From: Pseudazoarcus pumilus
Lineage (GTDB): Bacteria > Pseudomonadota > Gammaproteobacteria > Burkholderiales > Rhodocyclaceae
DNA: 64,000 nt
Assembly: GCF_002872475.1 (NCBI RefSeq)
Contig: NZ_CP025682.1
Coordinates: 2,790,001 to 2,854,000, forward strand
Reading direction: 5' to 3'
The first letter of the stretch is position 1. Each line of letters begins with the position of its first letter. The notes below the pieces were generated by a model. It had not been told where the DNA came from. It did not search any database and saw nothing but the letters and a program-made list of their open reading frames with translations. Made by a program: the position numbers and the translations under genes. Below, one piece after another: positions 1-9,141 of this stretch.

Positions 1-2276
1 TCGGGGATCTCGGCCGCGAAAACGATGGGGCTGGCGGCCTGGGCGGACAGGCGCGCGAAGCGGCCCGAGGTCTTGGCGACGAGGCTGGGGTAGTCGTCCC
101 ACGCGGCGCCATCGGGCGAGAGTTCGAGCGCCGTGTCAGGCGCACCGGTAACGGGCGTCAGGGTGTGTTGGCCGCTCCAGTTGCCGGCCAGCGTCAGGCC
201 GAAATCGACCGACTCGGAGCGCCACAGCGATGCCACCGCGTTGTAGGCGGCGAGCACCTCGGTGTAGTCGGTCAGCGCGCCCGCGAACTTGGTGGCCACC
301 GCGTCGCCGTCCTCGGTGACCCAGCGCCGGGCGGCATCGAGCCGGCCGAGGCGGTACTCGGCCATGCCTTCGGTGACCGGCGCGTCCAGCTCGACCTCGT
401 CGACCAGGAAGGCGGCGGCGTCGAGCGTCACCGTGATGGTGCGACGCGCCTCGGCCGGCGAGTAGTTGCCCACCGAGTCGACGGCCTTGACCATGAAGTC
501 CCACTCGCCGGCCGGGATGATGGCCGCGACCAGGCGCAGGCCGTCGACGCGGTCGATCAGGCTGCCCTCGGCCCACGTGCCGCCGGCCGGCGCGTAGCGC
601 ACCTCGTAGCGCCAGATGTCGATGTCGATGGCAGGCTTCCACTGCAGGCGCACCTCGCCCCCGACCTCGAAGCCCGACACCGACGGCACGTTGCCCGGCG
701 GCAGGAACTTGCCCTGGGCCACCACGGCCAGTTCGGCCGCCTCGCCGCTCACCAGTTCGGACACCGCGAACACGCGCACGGTGTACTCCACCAGCTCCTG
801 CAACGCGCCAGTAACGGCGCTCGCGCTGCGCGTCTCGATCAGCCAGGCGAGGTTGTCTTCGGCCAGCACCTCGACGCGGTAGCCGGTGGCGTAGGGCCAG
901 TCGCTGGCGTCCCAGCTCACGCGCAGGCGCGATGAGAAGGTGCCGTTCTGCTGCTGATAGACCTCCTCGGTTGCCGCCAGGACGGTGACTGGCGGCGGAG
1001 GCGTGCGCGGGTCGGGCAGCGGGGTGGAGATGGCGCCGGGCGCGCTCGCGATGGCGTCCGAATACACGGCCGCGTCGTAGGCCGAGGCCTCGATGCGCCA
1101 GCGCCCCGGCCCCTCGGGCGATACGTCGGTGATGCGCAGCGGCTGGGCGTCGAGGCGCTCGCCGTCGGTCAGCGTGACGACGTCGCCGATCTCGTCGGCC
1201 AGTGCTTCGTCGGTCGAGATCCACGAAGCGTCCAGGTCGGTCAGGATGGCCGCGTTGAGACGCTCGACCGCCTCGCGGTAGGCCACCGCATGGCTGCGGT
1301 AGCCCGGCAGCGGCACCACCGATTCACGCCACGGCCGCGTGCCCGCGAGCACGCCGGGCGCGTAGGCCACGGCGTCGGTGTCGTTCCAGTCCGCGCCGGT
1401 GTAGCGCACGCGCACGACGGTGGGCCGGTTGGCGCGTGCGGTACGCTGCAGACGCACCGAGCCGATGATCTGCTCGGGACCGATGTGGCGGCTGACCGCG
1501 CGCGGGCGATCGGGCACCAGCACCAGGCCGTCCGGCCCGCGCGTGATGATGCAGCCGGCGTAGGTGCGCAGCGTCTCGATCCAGCTCTCGGCCGAGGCGC
1601 GACGGTCGATCGACAGCCCGCCCCAGCGCCGTGCCTCGTCGCCCAGCGCCTCGTCGCAGGCGTCGAAGGCGGCTTCGGAGCGCGCGTAATCGACCGTGCG
1701 GCCCAGCCCATAGACCGGGTTCGAGAGCCAGTCGGCGAGCCACAGCGCCGGGTTCTCGAAGTGGTCGGTGGTATCGGTGCGCGAGTCATACACCGCCAGG
1801 CCGTCGAACTCGGCCTCGATGCGTGCCGGCGCATCCTTGGGGATGCGCAGCACCGAGTAGGCCAGCGGCACGGTCTGCCCGCCGTGCTCGAGCACCAGCG
1901 CGTCGTCGTAGCCGTCGATGGCATCGACCAGCCAGGGGTGCGGCGGTTGCAGCGCATCACCGGTGACGTGGGATTGCTCGACGCCGGCGGGCAGCGGGTT
2001 GCCCGAACTGTCGTAGAGCGTCGGCTCGCCCAGCGGCCCCACGCCCCACAGGCAGCCGAGCAACAGCTTGCCGGCATGCACCACCGGCGAGAACACGCCG
2101 GCGCCGCAGCGCACGCGGCCGTAATGCACCGCAATGGCCGCGCCGATTGCAGCGTGAGTGAGCCGGCGCTCTCGCGCGCTGCGCGCAGTGCGCGAGAGGT
2201 TCGAGCGCGATGCGCGGCCACCGGCCGAGTTGGGCCGCGGCGCGACGTAGCCCGGCAGGGTCGGCAGCGCGCTCAC
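1..2276 (-). CDS. Phage tail tip / host-specificity protein (J-like), 3' end cut
   Basis: Open reading frame of about 758 codons that runs off the left edge, so the C-terminus is missing. The GTG start at 2274-2276 overlaps the TGA of the upstream tail gene (GTGA), which implies translational coupling. The first half, about residues 60-400, resembles the tail-tip attachment proteins of siphophages. The later part contains beta-rich segments with the spacing of fibronectin type III repeats, at about residues 430-640. Position after the tape measure and two small tail genes is where a central tail-tip protein is expected. It probably sets adsorption specificity. Identification is by order and general sequence character; lambda J is the nearest well-known functional analogue. 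Confidence 0.75.
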   Translation of the reverse strand, partial: MSALPTLPGYVAPRPNSAGGRASRSNLSRTARSARERRLTHAAIGAAIAVHYGRVRCGAGVFSPVVHAGKLLLGCLWGVGPLGEPTLYDSSGNPLPAGVEQSHVTGDALQPPHPWLVDAIDGYDDALVLEHGGQTVPLAYSVLRIPKDAPARIEAEFDGLAVYDSRTDTTDHFENPALWLADWLSNPVYGLGRTVDYARSEAAFDACDEALGDEARRWGGLSIDRRASAESWIETLRTYAGCIITRGPDGLVLVPDRPRAVSRHIGPEQIIGSVRLQRTARANRPTVVRVRYTGADWNDTDAVAYAPGVLAGTRPWRESVVPLPGYRSHAVAYREAVERLNAAILTDLDASWISTDEALADEIGDVVTLTDGERLDAQPLRITDVSPEGPGRWRIEASAYDAAVYSDAIASAPGAISTPLPDPRTPPPPVTVLAATEEVYQQQNGTFSSRLRVSWDASDWPYATGYRVEVLAEDNLAWLIETRSASAVTGALQELVEYTVRVFAVSELVSGEAAELAVVAQGKFLPPGNVPSVSGFEVGGEVRLQWKPAIDIDIWRYEVRYAPAGGTWAEGSLIDRVDGLRLVAAIIPAGEWDFMVKAVDSVGNYSPAEARRTITVTLDAAAFLVDEVELDAPVTEGMAEYRLGRLDAARRWVTEDGDAVATKFAGALTDYTEVLAAYNAVASLWRSESVDFGLTLAGNWSGQHTLTPVTGAPDTALELSPDGAAWDDYPSLVAKTSGRFARLSAQAASPIVFAAEIP

Positions 2277-2614
2277 GATTCGGGCACCTCCACCGCACCG
2301 CGGATCTCGACGTTGGCCATCCAGTCGGCGCCGGTGACGCGGTCCACGCTCCAGACGCCGAGCACGCCGGCGTAGGTGCGTCCGTCGCGCCAGACCACGG
2401 TAACGGTCTCGCCTTCCCACGTTTCGCACCAGGCCTGCAGGGTGAGCGCGTCGGCCTCGGGCATGTGGGCATGCGACAGCGTGAAGTACCAACTAGTGTG
2501 GCGGCGGCGCGCACGCGCCGTTCCGGCAGCGGTGATGTCGACCTGCAGGCGCCCCTCCTCGGGCACACGCGTGCTCTCGCGCAGGTCCCAGGGGGCTGGG
2601 TAGAGGTTGCTCAT
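2273..2614 (-). CDS. Small tail assembly protein, 113 aa
   Basis: 113-residue protein starting MSNLYPAPWDL, rich in Trp (about six) and without membrane segments. The ATG at 2614 overlaps the stop of the upstream gene (ATGA), and its own stop overlaps the GTG of the tail-tip gene, so four consecutive tail genes are translationally coupled. It lies between the tape measure and the tip protein, where siphophages encode small distal-tail components such as lambda gpM/gpL. I do not recognise the family from sequence, so the tail role is inferred from context. Confidence 0.7.
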   Translation of the reverse strand: MSNLYPAPWDLRESTRVPEEGRLQVDITAAGTARARRRHTSWYFTLSHAHMPEADALTLQAWCETWEGETVTVVWRDGRTYAGVLGVWSVDRVTGADWMANVEIRGAVEVPES

Positions 2615-3126
2615 GCGCCCGGCTCCAGGATCAGCACCTCGCCGCCCCACTCGATGCGGGTGCCGGCGGCAGGCAAGTGGTTGAAGATGGGCGGTGCGAC
2701 GCGCCAGCGTGGCTGCTCGCGGTTGTCGGCGTCGGCCGGGGCCAGCGCCAGCTCGGCCCAGCCGTCGTCCGAGGTGCCGCCGTCGAGCACGCACTCGGCG
2801 ATCAGCACAGGGTCTTCAGGCGCGTGCGGGCCGGCGCCGGTGACCTGCCAGATGCGCACGGGCAGATCTTCGTCGCCGGCAGCAAGCAGCAGGCCGGTGC
2901 CGGTGCCGTTGTGGTCGGGCAGACGCAGCGTGCCGCGGGCGAAGCCGCTTGCGTCGATCGTCAGGCCCGTCACCTCCAGCCCGGGCAGGGACTGGAACGC
3001 CAGGCCGTCCCAGGTGGTGGTCGGGCCGTCGGTCAGGCGCAGCGTGTCGAGCTCGACCAGCCACCACGGCTCGGTGGTGGCGGTCGAGGTGCCGGCGGCG
3101 GTAGCCGTGGAGAGCGTGCGGCTCAT
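2611..3126 (-). CDS. Tail protein downstream of tape measure, 171 aa
   Basis: 171-residue protein (start MSRTLSTATAAG, Thr/Ala-rich N-terminus), predicted soluble and beta-rich. It follows the tape-measure gene with an ATGA overlap and precedes the 113-aa tail gene with another, so it belongs to the coupled tail-tip cluster. The start at 3126 was chosen because it produces this overlap; upstream in-frame sequence is Arg-rich out-of-phase tape-measure DNA. It probably forms part of the distal tail or tip. No catalytic motif is visible. Confidence 0.7.
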   Translation of the reverse strand: MSRTLSTATAAGTSTATTEPWWLVELDTLRLTDGPTTTWDGLAFQSLPGLEVTGLTIDASGFARGTLRLPDHNGTGTGLLLAAGDEDLPVRIWQVTGAGPHAPEDPVLIAECVLDGGTSDDGWAELALAPADADNREQPRWRVAPPIFNHLPAAGTRIEWGGEVLILEPGA

Positions 3127-6100
3127 CCGCCCACCTCGGATACGAACACCGGCGAGGGCTGCACGGCCGGCTGGCTCTTGACAGACACATCCACCTTCAG
3201 CGGCGTGCTGGCCACGCGCGAGAAGGTCTGCGCGGCGTCGCTGATGCGCTCGGCCGCGTCGCCCATCTGCCGCGCGGCTGCGGCCTGTGTCTCGGCCGCT
3301 TCCTCGAACTCGGCCATGATGCGCGAGAGCGAATCGTCGATGGTGTCGCCGATGGTGGTCTGATCTTCCTCGAGACCGTCCAGTGCATTTGCGATCTGTG
3401 CCTGGGTGAGTGCGTCGATCTCCTCGAGGAAACTCAGGAAGCCGCCCGACATGGCCTGGCGCTGCGACTCGTCGAGCGAGTTCCACATGTCGCGCGTGAG
3501 CTGCTCGATCTGCTCGGCGGTGGCCATGATCTGCGCCGGGTCGGTCATGGTGGTCATGGCCTCGGTCAGCGCGTCCACCTGCGACTTGCGGTGGTCGTAG
3601 AGCTCGCGCTCGCTCATCAGCGATTCGCGGATGTCGTTCGACAGATTGCCGAACAGCGCGGCGACCTGGTCGCTGGCCTGGTGCAGCGCCATGGCCAACT
3701 GGTGGGCCATGGCCTGCTGCTGCTCGTAGGCGGCCGCCAGCTCGCGGGTGGAGGCCAGGGTGCCGTCGTATTCGGCGGCAAGCTCCAGCACGGCGTCGGT
3801 CTGTTCGCGATAGACCTCAGTGGCGCTTCGGCCGGCGCGCTCGTAGTCGAGCGCGGCCTGGCCGATCACGTCGCGCGTGACCAGATCCTGAAAGTGCACG
3901 ATGCTGGCGATGGCCGCATCCACCTCGGCCGAGGTTCCCAGCCCGTCGAACATGCGCTTGACGTACTCGGGCAGGCGCGAGGCCTCGATGGCTTCGACCA
4001 CCCCGCGCGAGAGCACGTCTTCCATGAACTGATCGAACGCGTCCTGGATTTCGGCATCCTCGCCGTACTGCCCGCTGATGCTGAAGGCTTCTTCCACCTC
4101 CTCGCCCAGCGTGCCGAAGAACTGCGCGGCGAGCCGGCCCGAGGTGCGGCGCAGGCGCACGCGTACCGTGGTGTCGATGCTGTCATCGATGTCGAACGCG
4201 CCGAACAGCGCGCCAAGGCGACTCGAAAAGCTCTCCTGCAGCCCGGACAAGGCCTTGTCCATGTCGTCGCCGAACTGGTCCTCGGTGGCGTGCTCCCAAC
4301 TCATGTCCGGGCCGGTGCTGATGAAGGCGCCGTCGCGGTACGTGCCCGTGCCCGAAGCAACGGTGCGCGGGAAACGCTCGCCCGAGCCCCCGAACAGCGA
4401 ACCGAGGAAGCCGCCGCCCACGGTACCGAGCAGCGCCCCGACCGGACCGCCCAGGGCGAAGCCCAGCGTCGAGCCCAGGCTGCCGCCGATGCCTGAATAG
4501 CCCTTGCCGTCGAACAACAGGTTCGCACCCAGGCCGCCACCCAGCCCCGCGAGGCCGAACTGCCAGTTCGGAATGCCCGCCACATTGCCGGCGAAGCCGC
4601 CCAAGAAATTGCCGGCGCCGGTGCCCGAGATGCCGTTCAGCCCGCCAAGGAATGTCGCGGCGTTACTGAATCCCATGCCGATGGAGTTGCCGCCCAAAAA
4701 CGACAGCGGGTTGAAGCCAAAGCCGCCCGCGCCGCCCCCGATGCCACCGACGCCGCCCATGCCACCACCTGCAGCGCCGGCCGGCCCGGCGGCGAGTCCC
4801 AGTGACACCAGAATCGGCCGCGTGATGGCGGCGTGGGCCAGCTCGGCCAGCAGTTGCTTGAAGGCGTCGCCCAGCCCGCGCGCGAACGCGCGGAAGCTGT
4901 CGAAGGCGCCTTTCCAGGCATTGGCAAAGGTCTCGTCGATGCGGTTGGCGGCCTCTTCCCAGGCGCGGGCGAAGGGGTCGGCCTCGCCCGCCGTGGCGAA
5001 GGCCTCGTTGCCCATCTCGCGCAGCGCCGGCCCTGCGTCCTCGGCCGAGGCGTGAACGCGCGCGATCATGTCGGCCAGCTGCTCTTGCGTGATGACGCCC
5101 GCCGCGGCCGCTTCCCACAGCAGGAATTCGGCGTCGGCCAGCTCGGCCACGGCACGGTAGGCGGGATCGACGCGGCGACGCAGGGATTCGACTTCGCCGG
5201 CGAGGTCGCGGGTGGCGGATGTAGCGGAGTTTGCGCCCGTGCTCATGCCGCTCAGCGCGGCCGTGGCGCCCTCGGCAAAGGCGCGAATGCTGCGCAGCCC
5301 GTCGGCACCGGTCGCGCTCATCTTGAGGAAGCTGCCTTCGCTGGCGCCGGCTGCGGCGCCGGCCCGGCCGGCGCTCTTGCCGACCTGGTCGAACATGTCG
5401 TTATAGATCGCGCCGATCTGCCCCATCTCGCGCAGCGTGTTGGCGCGGATCTGCTGCAGGGTCTTTTCGTGCTCGGCGGCCGTGGCGCCGCGCAGGCCGT
5501 CAAAGTCGGTGCGGATCTGGTCGGCCAGGCCGTCGAGCCCGAGAAACTTCAGCGCGGTCTTGCCCAGGCCCTGAATCCACTCGAAGAAATCGGCGATCTT
5601 GCCGCGCGCGAAGTCGAAGGGGCTCGTCAGGGCGAACTTCACGTTCTCGGCGAACAGGTCGAACTCGCCGCGCAGCCACACGATGGCGCGATGCACCGAG
5701 CTGGCCATGACGATGCCGGCCTTCTCGACGCCGGTGAAGTTCTCACGCGCCCATTTGCCCAGCTCCCAACCGGCGAACAACGCCATGACCGGGAGCATGG
5801 CCTTCTGCATCAGGGTCAGTCCTGCAGCCGCGGCAGAGGCGCCGCCGCCGACCAGCCACAGCGTGGCCGCATAGGTGGCTTTCACGGCCGTGGCGGCTAG
5901 CTGCGCCGTCTTGATGCTGGTCACCAGTCCGAGGTACACGCCGGCGACCTTCACGATGGCGCCGATGCCCGAGATCACCGCGTCGTAGTCGCCGGCCTTC
6001 AGGTTCTCGTTGAACTCGAAGACGTAGCCGGCCAGCTGCTTGACGATCTCGGCGCCTGTCTGACCGACCTCGAAGTACTCGGCCAGCGCTAGGCGTGCTT

Positions 6101-6902
6101 CCTCGAGCGCCTGGTTCAGGGTGTCCACGGCGCCGGCCCAGCCCTCGGCTTCCTTGCGGGCGACACCGCCGTACTTGCCAGCCAGCTCGTCGAGAATCAG
6201 CGCTTGCGCGCCGGCCTTGTCGCCGCTCTCGACCAGCGCCGCGATCACTTCCTTCTGGGCCTCGGTGAAGGTGACGCCGGCCTCGCGCAGGCCGTCGATG
6301 CCACGCACCGGGTCTTCCAGCGCCTTGCCGAGCTGTTTCATGGCGCTGTTCAGGTCGGTGCCGGTCACGCTGGCCAGGTCAGCGGCTAGTTCCGTGGCGC
6401 GCGTGAAAGTCTCGGCGCTGACCGACTTGAAGGTGAGCAGGATCTGCTGGGCACGCTCGACGTCCTCGACGCTTTGCAGTGTGCCCAGCGCCAGTTCGCG
6501 CGCCTGCTCACGCAGTTGCTGGGCGGTGAGGCCGGCGCTTGCGCCGGTCGCCTCGATGATGGCCTGGGTGCGCAGCAGGTTCTGCTCGTAGCGCGACTGC
6601 TCGTCGATCAGCGCCTGCAGGAAACGCTTCGATGCGAAGCCGGCCACCGCAGCCGCGAGGCCCCGCACTACGCCCTCCATGCCGCCAAGCTTGTCGAGAA
6701 AGCCACCCGCGCTCTTGGTCGTGTCGTCAAGCGCATCGCCCACGCCTTCGACCGAGTTGCGGGTGCCGTCCATCGCCGGGCGGGCTTCGTTGCCGGCTTG
6801 CGTCGCGGCACTGCCGACACCGCCCAGGCGTCCTTCGACACGGCCCAGCTCGGTGTCGAGCTCGGCCGTGCCGTCAGCGCGAATGCGGATCTTCAGTTCC
6901 AT
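3123..6902 (-). CDS. Tail length tape measure protein, 1259 aa
   Basis: The largest phage gene. It begins MELKIRIRADGTAELDTEL, the usual opening of tape-measure proteins. It has long Ala/Gln/Glu-rich helical stretches, a hydrophobic section around residues 330-380 and a Gly-rich, Ala-rich hydrophobic section around 700-850 that may be released into the host membrane during DNA injection. The C-terminal third is helical and Met/Glu rich. In siphophages this protein fixes tail length by spanning the tail lumen and needs the chaperones encoded just upstream. The gene lies between the chaperone pair and the tip cluster, as expected. Confidence 0.95.
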   Translation of the reverse strand: MELKIRIRADGTAELDTELGRVEGRLGGVGSAATQAGNEARPAMDGTRNSVEGVGDALDDTTKSAGGFLDKLGGMEGVVRGLAAAVAGFASKRFLQALIDEQSRYEQNLLRTQAIIEATGASAGLTAQQLREQARELALGTLQSVEDVERAQQILLTFKSVSAETFTRATELAADLASVTGTDLNSAMKQLGKALEDPVRGIDGLREAGVTFTEAQKEVIAALVESGDKAGAQALILDELAGKYGGVARKEAEGWAGAVDTLNQALEEARLALAEYFEVGQTGAEIVKQLAGYVFEFNENLKAGDYDAVISGIGAIVKVAGVYLGLVTSIKTAQLAATAVKATYAATLWLVGGGASAAAAGLTLMQKAMLPVMALFAGWELGKWARENFTGVEKAGIVMASSVHRAIVWLRGEFDLFAENVKFALTSPFDFARGKIADFFEWIQGLGKTALKFLGLDGLADQIRTDFDGLRGATAAEHEKTLQQIRANTLREMGQIGAIYNDMFDQVGKSAGRAGAAAGASEGSFLKMSATGADGLRSIRAFAEGATAALSGMSTGANSATSATRDLAGEVESLRRRVDPAYRAVAELADAEFLLWEAAAAGVITQEQLADMIARVHASAEDAGPALREMGNEAFATAGEADPFARAWEEAANRIDETFANAWKGAFDSFRAFARGLGDAFKQLLAELAHAAITRPILVSLGLAAGPAGAAGGGMGGVGGIGGGAGGFGFNPLSFLGGNSIGMGFSNAATFLGGLNGISGTGAGNFLGGFAGNVAGIPNWQFGLAGLGGGLGANLLFDGKGYSGIGGSLGSTLGFALGGPVGALLGTVGGGFLGSLFGGSGERFPRTVASGTGTYRDGAFISTGPDMSWEHATEDQFGDDMDKALSGLQESFSSRLGALFGAFDIDDSIDTTVRVRLRRTSGRLAAQFFGTLGEEVEEAFSISGQYGEDAEIQDAFDQFMEDVLSRGVVEAIEASRLPEYVKRMFDGLGTSAEVDAAIASIVHFQDLVTRDVIGQAALDYERAGRSATEVYREQTDAVLELAAEYDGTLASTRELAAAYEQQQAMAHQLAMALHQASDQVAALFGNLSNDIRESLMSERELYDHRKSQVDALTEAMTTMTDPAQIMATAEQIEQLTRDMWNSLDESQRQAMSGGFLSFLEEIDALTQAQIANALDGLEEDQTTIGDTIDDSLSRIMAEFEEAAETQAAAARQMGDAAERISDAAQTFSRVASTPLKVDVSVKSQPAVQPSPVFVSEVGG

Positions 6903-6912
6903 GACTCTCGGC

Positions 6913-7550
6913 TCATTGCTTGCGACGACGGGTGCTGAGCACCTCGAGCACCTCGGCCTCCATCGCGCGCACGCGGCCGAAGGTGGCCGCGGGTTCGGGG
7001 GTGTCGAGCATGCGCATCACGGCCTCGACGGCTGCGTAGTCCAGCCCGCACATGCGACCCTCGCGCCCGGTGCGGCGCCACTGCGTGCCGCATGCCACGA
7101 ACACCTGCACGGCCGGCCAGTTCTCGGGCCATACGTCGTAGTCGCGCGAGGCGCGCTCCTCGGGGATGCCCAGCGCCTGTTCCTCGGCACTGGCGGACGG
7201 ACTGGCGTCCATCCAGTGCCGCGCAGCTCCCTTCAGGTTTTCGGACGGTTTTTTTTCACGATGGAGTCGTGGTAAGCCGCGATCAGCGCGGCCGATACGG
7301 CCGGGTCCGCCTTGACCGCCTCGAGCAGGTCGGCACCGGCGAGCGGCGCACCGTCTTCGCCGTCGATCTCGATGCCCTCGACGCCCACCAGCACCACGTC
7401 GAGCAGGCGCTCCTCGCCACGATCGCGCAGCTCGTCGCTGCCGGCCGCGCGGAAGGTGGCGTGGAACTGGCCCTTGTGCTCCTTCTCGCCCTCGTGGACG
7501 ACGACGGTGACGGGGTAGCGGTAGGTGCGGTTGCGGTTGAGCTTGAACAT
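6913..7550 (-). CDS. Tail assembly chaperone, long form (G-T fusion by -1 frameshift)
   Basis: Frameshift product of the tail-chaperone pair, functionally like lambda gpGT. Translation starts at 7550 (MFKLNRNRTY). At the A-AAA-AAC heptamer (7254 down to 7248) ribosomes can slip -1 and continue into a second frame, PSENLKGAARHW onward, ending at 6913. The second-frame segment of about 110 codons has no start of its own near its beginning and contains a DUF1799-like stretch (ENWPAVQVF). In related phages the long form binds the tape measure and the short form binds it in excess. Not an annotated fusion in the DNA: the product depends on recoding. Confidence 0.85.
7233..7550 (-). CDS. Tail assembly chaperone, short form (G-like), 105 aa
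   Basis: Zero-frame product of the chaperone pair, starting MFKLNRNRTYRYPVTV and ending DSIVKKNRPKT at the TGA at 7233-7235. It is acidic in the middle and small, like gpG-type chaperones that coat the tape-measure protein before the tail tube polymerises. It lies directly after the tail-tube gene and before the tape measure. The slippery site is five codons upstream of its stop, so the termination product and the frameshift product share all but the last few residues. Family assignment rests on position, size and the recoding signal. Confidence 0.85.
   Translation of the reverse strand: MFKLNRNRTYRYPVTVVVHEGEKEHKGQFHATFRAAGSDELRDRGEERLLDVVLVGVEGIEIDGEDGAPLAGADLLEAVKADPAVSAALIAAYHDSIVKKNRPKT
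7248..7254 (-). promoter_or_regulatory. Programmed -1 frameshift site A AAA AAC
   Basis: On the minus strand the zero frame reads GTG AAA AAA AAC CGT; the last seven bases of the A run plus C form the canonical heptamer A-AAA-AAC in the right phase. A -1 slip gives AAA AAA then CCG TCC GAA and enters the overlapping second frame. The location, at the end of the first of two small genes between tail tube and tape measure, is the conserved place for this recoding in long-tailed phages. Confidence 0.9.
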
Positions 7551-7561
7551 GCGGGCCTCGA

Positions 7562-8512
7562 TCAGTTGAAGGTGAAGAGATATTCGTCGTTGCCGGCATC
7601 GGCCATGGCAACGATGGGGATGTCCCAGGCGGCGATGCCGTCGATATCCGTGCGCTGCGGGTCGCCCATCTGCACCGAGGGCAGGTCCAGGCGTACGCTG
7701 CGCCCGGCCGGGCCGGTGACGGTGGCGAACACCGGCACGCGCGCATGCGCGGCGACCAGGGCGCGGATGTCCAGGTAAGAGACTTCGGGGCGGTAGATGC
7801 GCAGCGTGCCGCTGACCTGGCGGTCGGTCAGGCGCGTCACACGCGCCTCGGAGTGCTCGACCATGGTCAGCTGCGCGCCGGTGTCGAGCTCGATCGAGAC
7901 GCCGTCGACCTTGGTGTCGTCGATCTGCACCTCGAAGCTCTCGGTGGTGATGGCCACCGGCTCCTGGTAGGCGCTGTAGTCGGTATCGCCCGGCAGCGCG
8001 GACTCGGTCACGCCGGCCACGCTGCCCTGGAGTTGGAACTCCGCCTTGGCGAAGTCGTTGATGGCCAGCATGATGCGATTGAGCGCGGCGCGGCAGCCGG
8101 TGAGCTTGACCAGCTCGCCGCCGTGGTAGAACCACGCGGTGGCGCTGATGATGCCGGTCGACACCGGGTTGTATTCGGCCGCCAGCGGCGTGACCTCGTC
8201 GACGTCGAGCACCTGGGTGTAGGCGTGCGCGCCCGCGCGCAGCAGCGCGTCGATGGGTGCGGGGTCACCCACCTGGGCGGCGCCGAGCAGCTCGATGGAG
8301 CCCGACACGCTGCCGCGCTGGCGCGTGCGCACGAAGGGCCGGGAGCTGAAGTACGGCGTGTCGATCTCGCGCGACAGGCGCTCGGATTCGATCTGGCCCT
8401 GGCCGTTCATGATCTGCAGGGCGTTGGCGGCCGGGGTCGGTGCGCTGTCGGTGCCCTCGGTGGCCTCAGGCTTGAGCAGCAGCGCCCGCAGGCGGAAAAG
8501 GTCGAGCGGCAT
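7562..8512 (-). CDS. Phage tail tube protein, 316 aa
   Basis: Predicted major tail-tube (tail terminator-proximal) subunit. The protein opens MPLDLFRLRALLLKPEATEG, a typical opening for tube proteins of B3/D3112-type phages, and contains a region near residues 45-130 and a C-terminal beta-rich half (SVSGSIELLGAA, QVSGTLRIY). It precedes the chaperone pair and follows the head-tail connector genes, the standard position for the tail tube. No sheath gene accompanies it, which supports a flexible non-contractile tail. Confidence 0.85.
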   Translation of the reverse strand: MPLDLFRLRALLLKPEATEGTDSAPTPAANALQIMNGQGQIESERLSREIDTPYFSSRPFVRTRQRGSVSGSIELLGAAQVGDPAPIDALLRAGAHAYTQVLDVDEVTPLAAEYNPVSTGIISATAWFYHGGELVKLTGCRAALNRIMLAINDFAKAEFQLQGSVAGVTESALPGDTDYSAYQEPVAITTESFEVQIDDTKVDGVSIELDTGAQLTMVEHSEARVTRLTDRQVSGTLRIYRPEVSYLDIRALVAAHARVPVFATVTGPAGRSVRLDLPSVQMGDPQRTDIDGIAAWDIPIVAMADAGNDEYLFTFN

Positions 8513-8515
8513 GGC

Positions 8516-8695
8516 TTACTCCTCGGTGTTCTGCGGTTCGGTTTGCGCCGGCACCTCGGGCGCAGTGCCCTTGCGGGAGGCGCGCGCGGGCCGGGTATTG
8601 GCCGGGGCCTCGAGCGGGCGCAGCGTGCCGCCCACGCGGCGAAACGCGCCGCCCGTGGCCGGGCGCGGGATGGGGGTCTGGCTCTTCTTGCTCAT
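8516..8695 (-). CDS. Small basic/proline-rich phage protein, 59 aa
   Basis: 59-residue protein MSKKSQTPIPRP..., rich in Pro, Thr, Arg and Ala and probably disordered. Its ATG (8693-8695) overlaps the stop of the gp37-like gene, and it ends three bases before the tail-tube start. Tight packing on both sides and shared strand argue it is translated. I do not recognise a family; small unstructured proteins at this place occur in related phages. It could be a tail or head-tail assembly accessory factor. Confidence 0.65.
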   Translation of the reverse strand: MSKKSQTPIPRPATGGAFRRVGGTLRPLEAPANTRPARASRKGTAPEVPAQTEPQNTEE

Positions 8696-9141
8696 GCGTT
8701 CTGCCTCCGGGGCAAGTAGTAGTCGGTCTCGAAAATGTCTTCCCACCACATCGCGCCCTTGACTGGGCCGAGCCGGCGGCCGCTGACAAAGCTGACCGGG
8801 CTCGCGGCGTCGGCCGGCGTCCAGCCCGTCAGCGCCGTGATGAGCGCCTTGCGCCGCTCGCGCAGCGCGTCGGTGGCACGCCCAGCAGTGGCGTCGCCGT
8901 AGCTGCGCAGCGCCGTGACGATGGACACGCGCACCGTCACGCGCTGGTAGAGCGAGGGCTCGTCCATCGGCGCGGCGCTGGTCTCGTCGGCCGGCAGCAC
9001 CCACGCGCCGGGCAGCGCGCCCTGGGCGTTCTGCAGCCGGGCCAGGTCTCCGGCCAGGCCGACGCTCTTGAGGCCGGTCACCGCTGATTCCAGCCGCGCA
9101 GCCCACAGGGCCAGATCCAGCGGGCTGCCGGTGTCGGCCAT
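8692..9141 (-). CDS. Mu gp37-like tail terminator protein, 149 aa
   Basis: 149-residue protein MADTGSPLDLALWAARLESAV..., with a mid-protein helix and a C-terminal half ending in an aromatic stretch (FETDYYLPRR), as in the gp37 family of Mu-like phages. In Mu this product caps the tail and joins it to the head. The start at 9141 overlaps the stop of the gp36-like gene (ATGA). Placement after gp36 and before the tail tube matches Mu order. Identification is by order and general resemblance. Confidence 0.75.
   Translation of the reverse strand: MADTGSPLDLALWAARLESAVTGLKSVGLAGDLARLQNAQGALPGAWVLPADETSAAPMDEPSLYQRVTVRVSIVTALRSYGDATAGRATDALRERRKALITALTGWTPADAASPVSFVSGRRLGPVKGAMWWEDIFETDYYLPRRQNA

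Noticed and set aside
136-2221. Arg-rich minus-strand frames at the left edge
   Set aside because: They are out of phase with the tail-tip gene, which has normal composition, an overlapping GTG start and no stops through to the edge.
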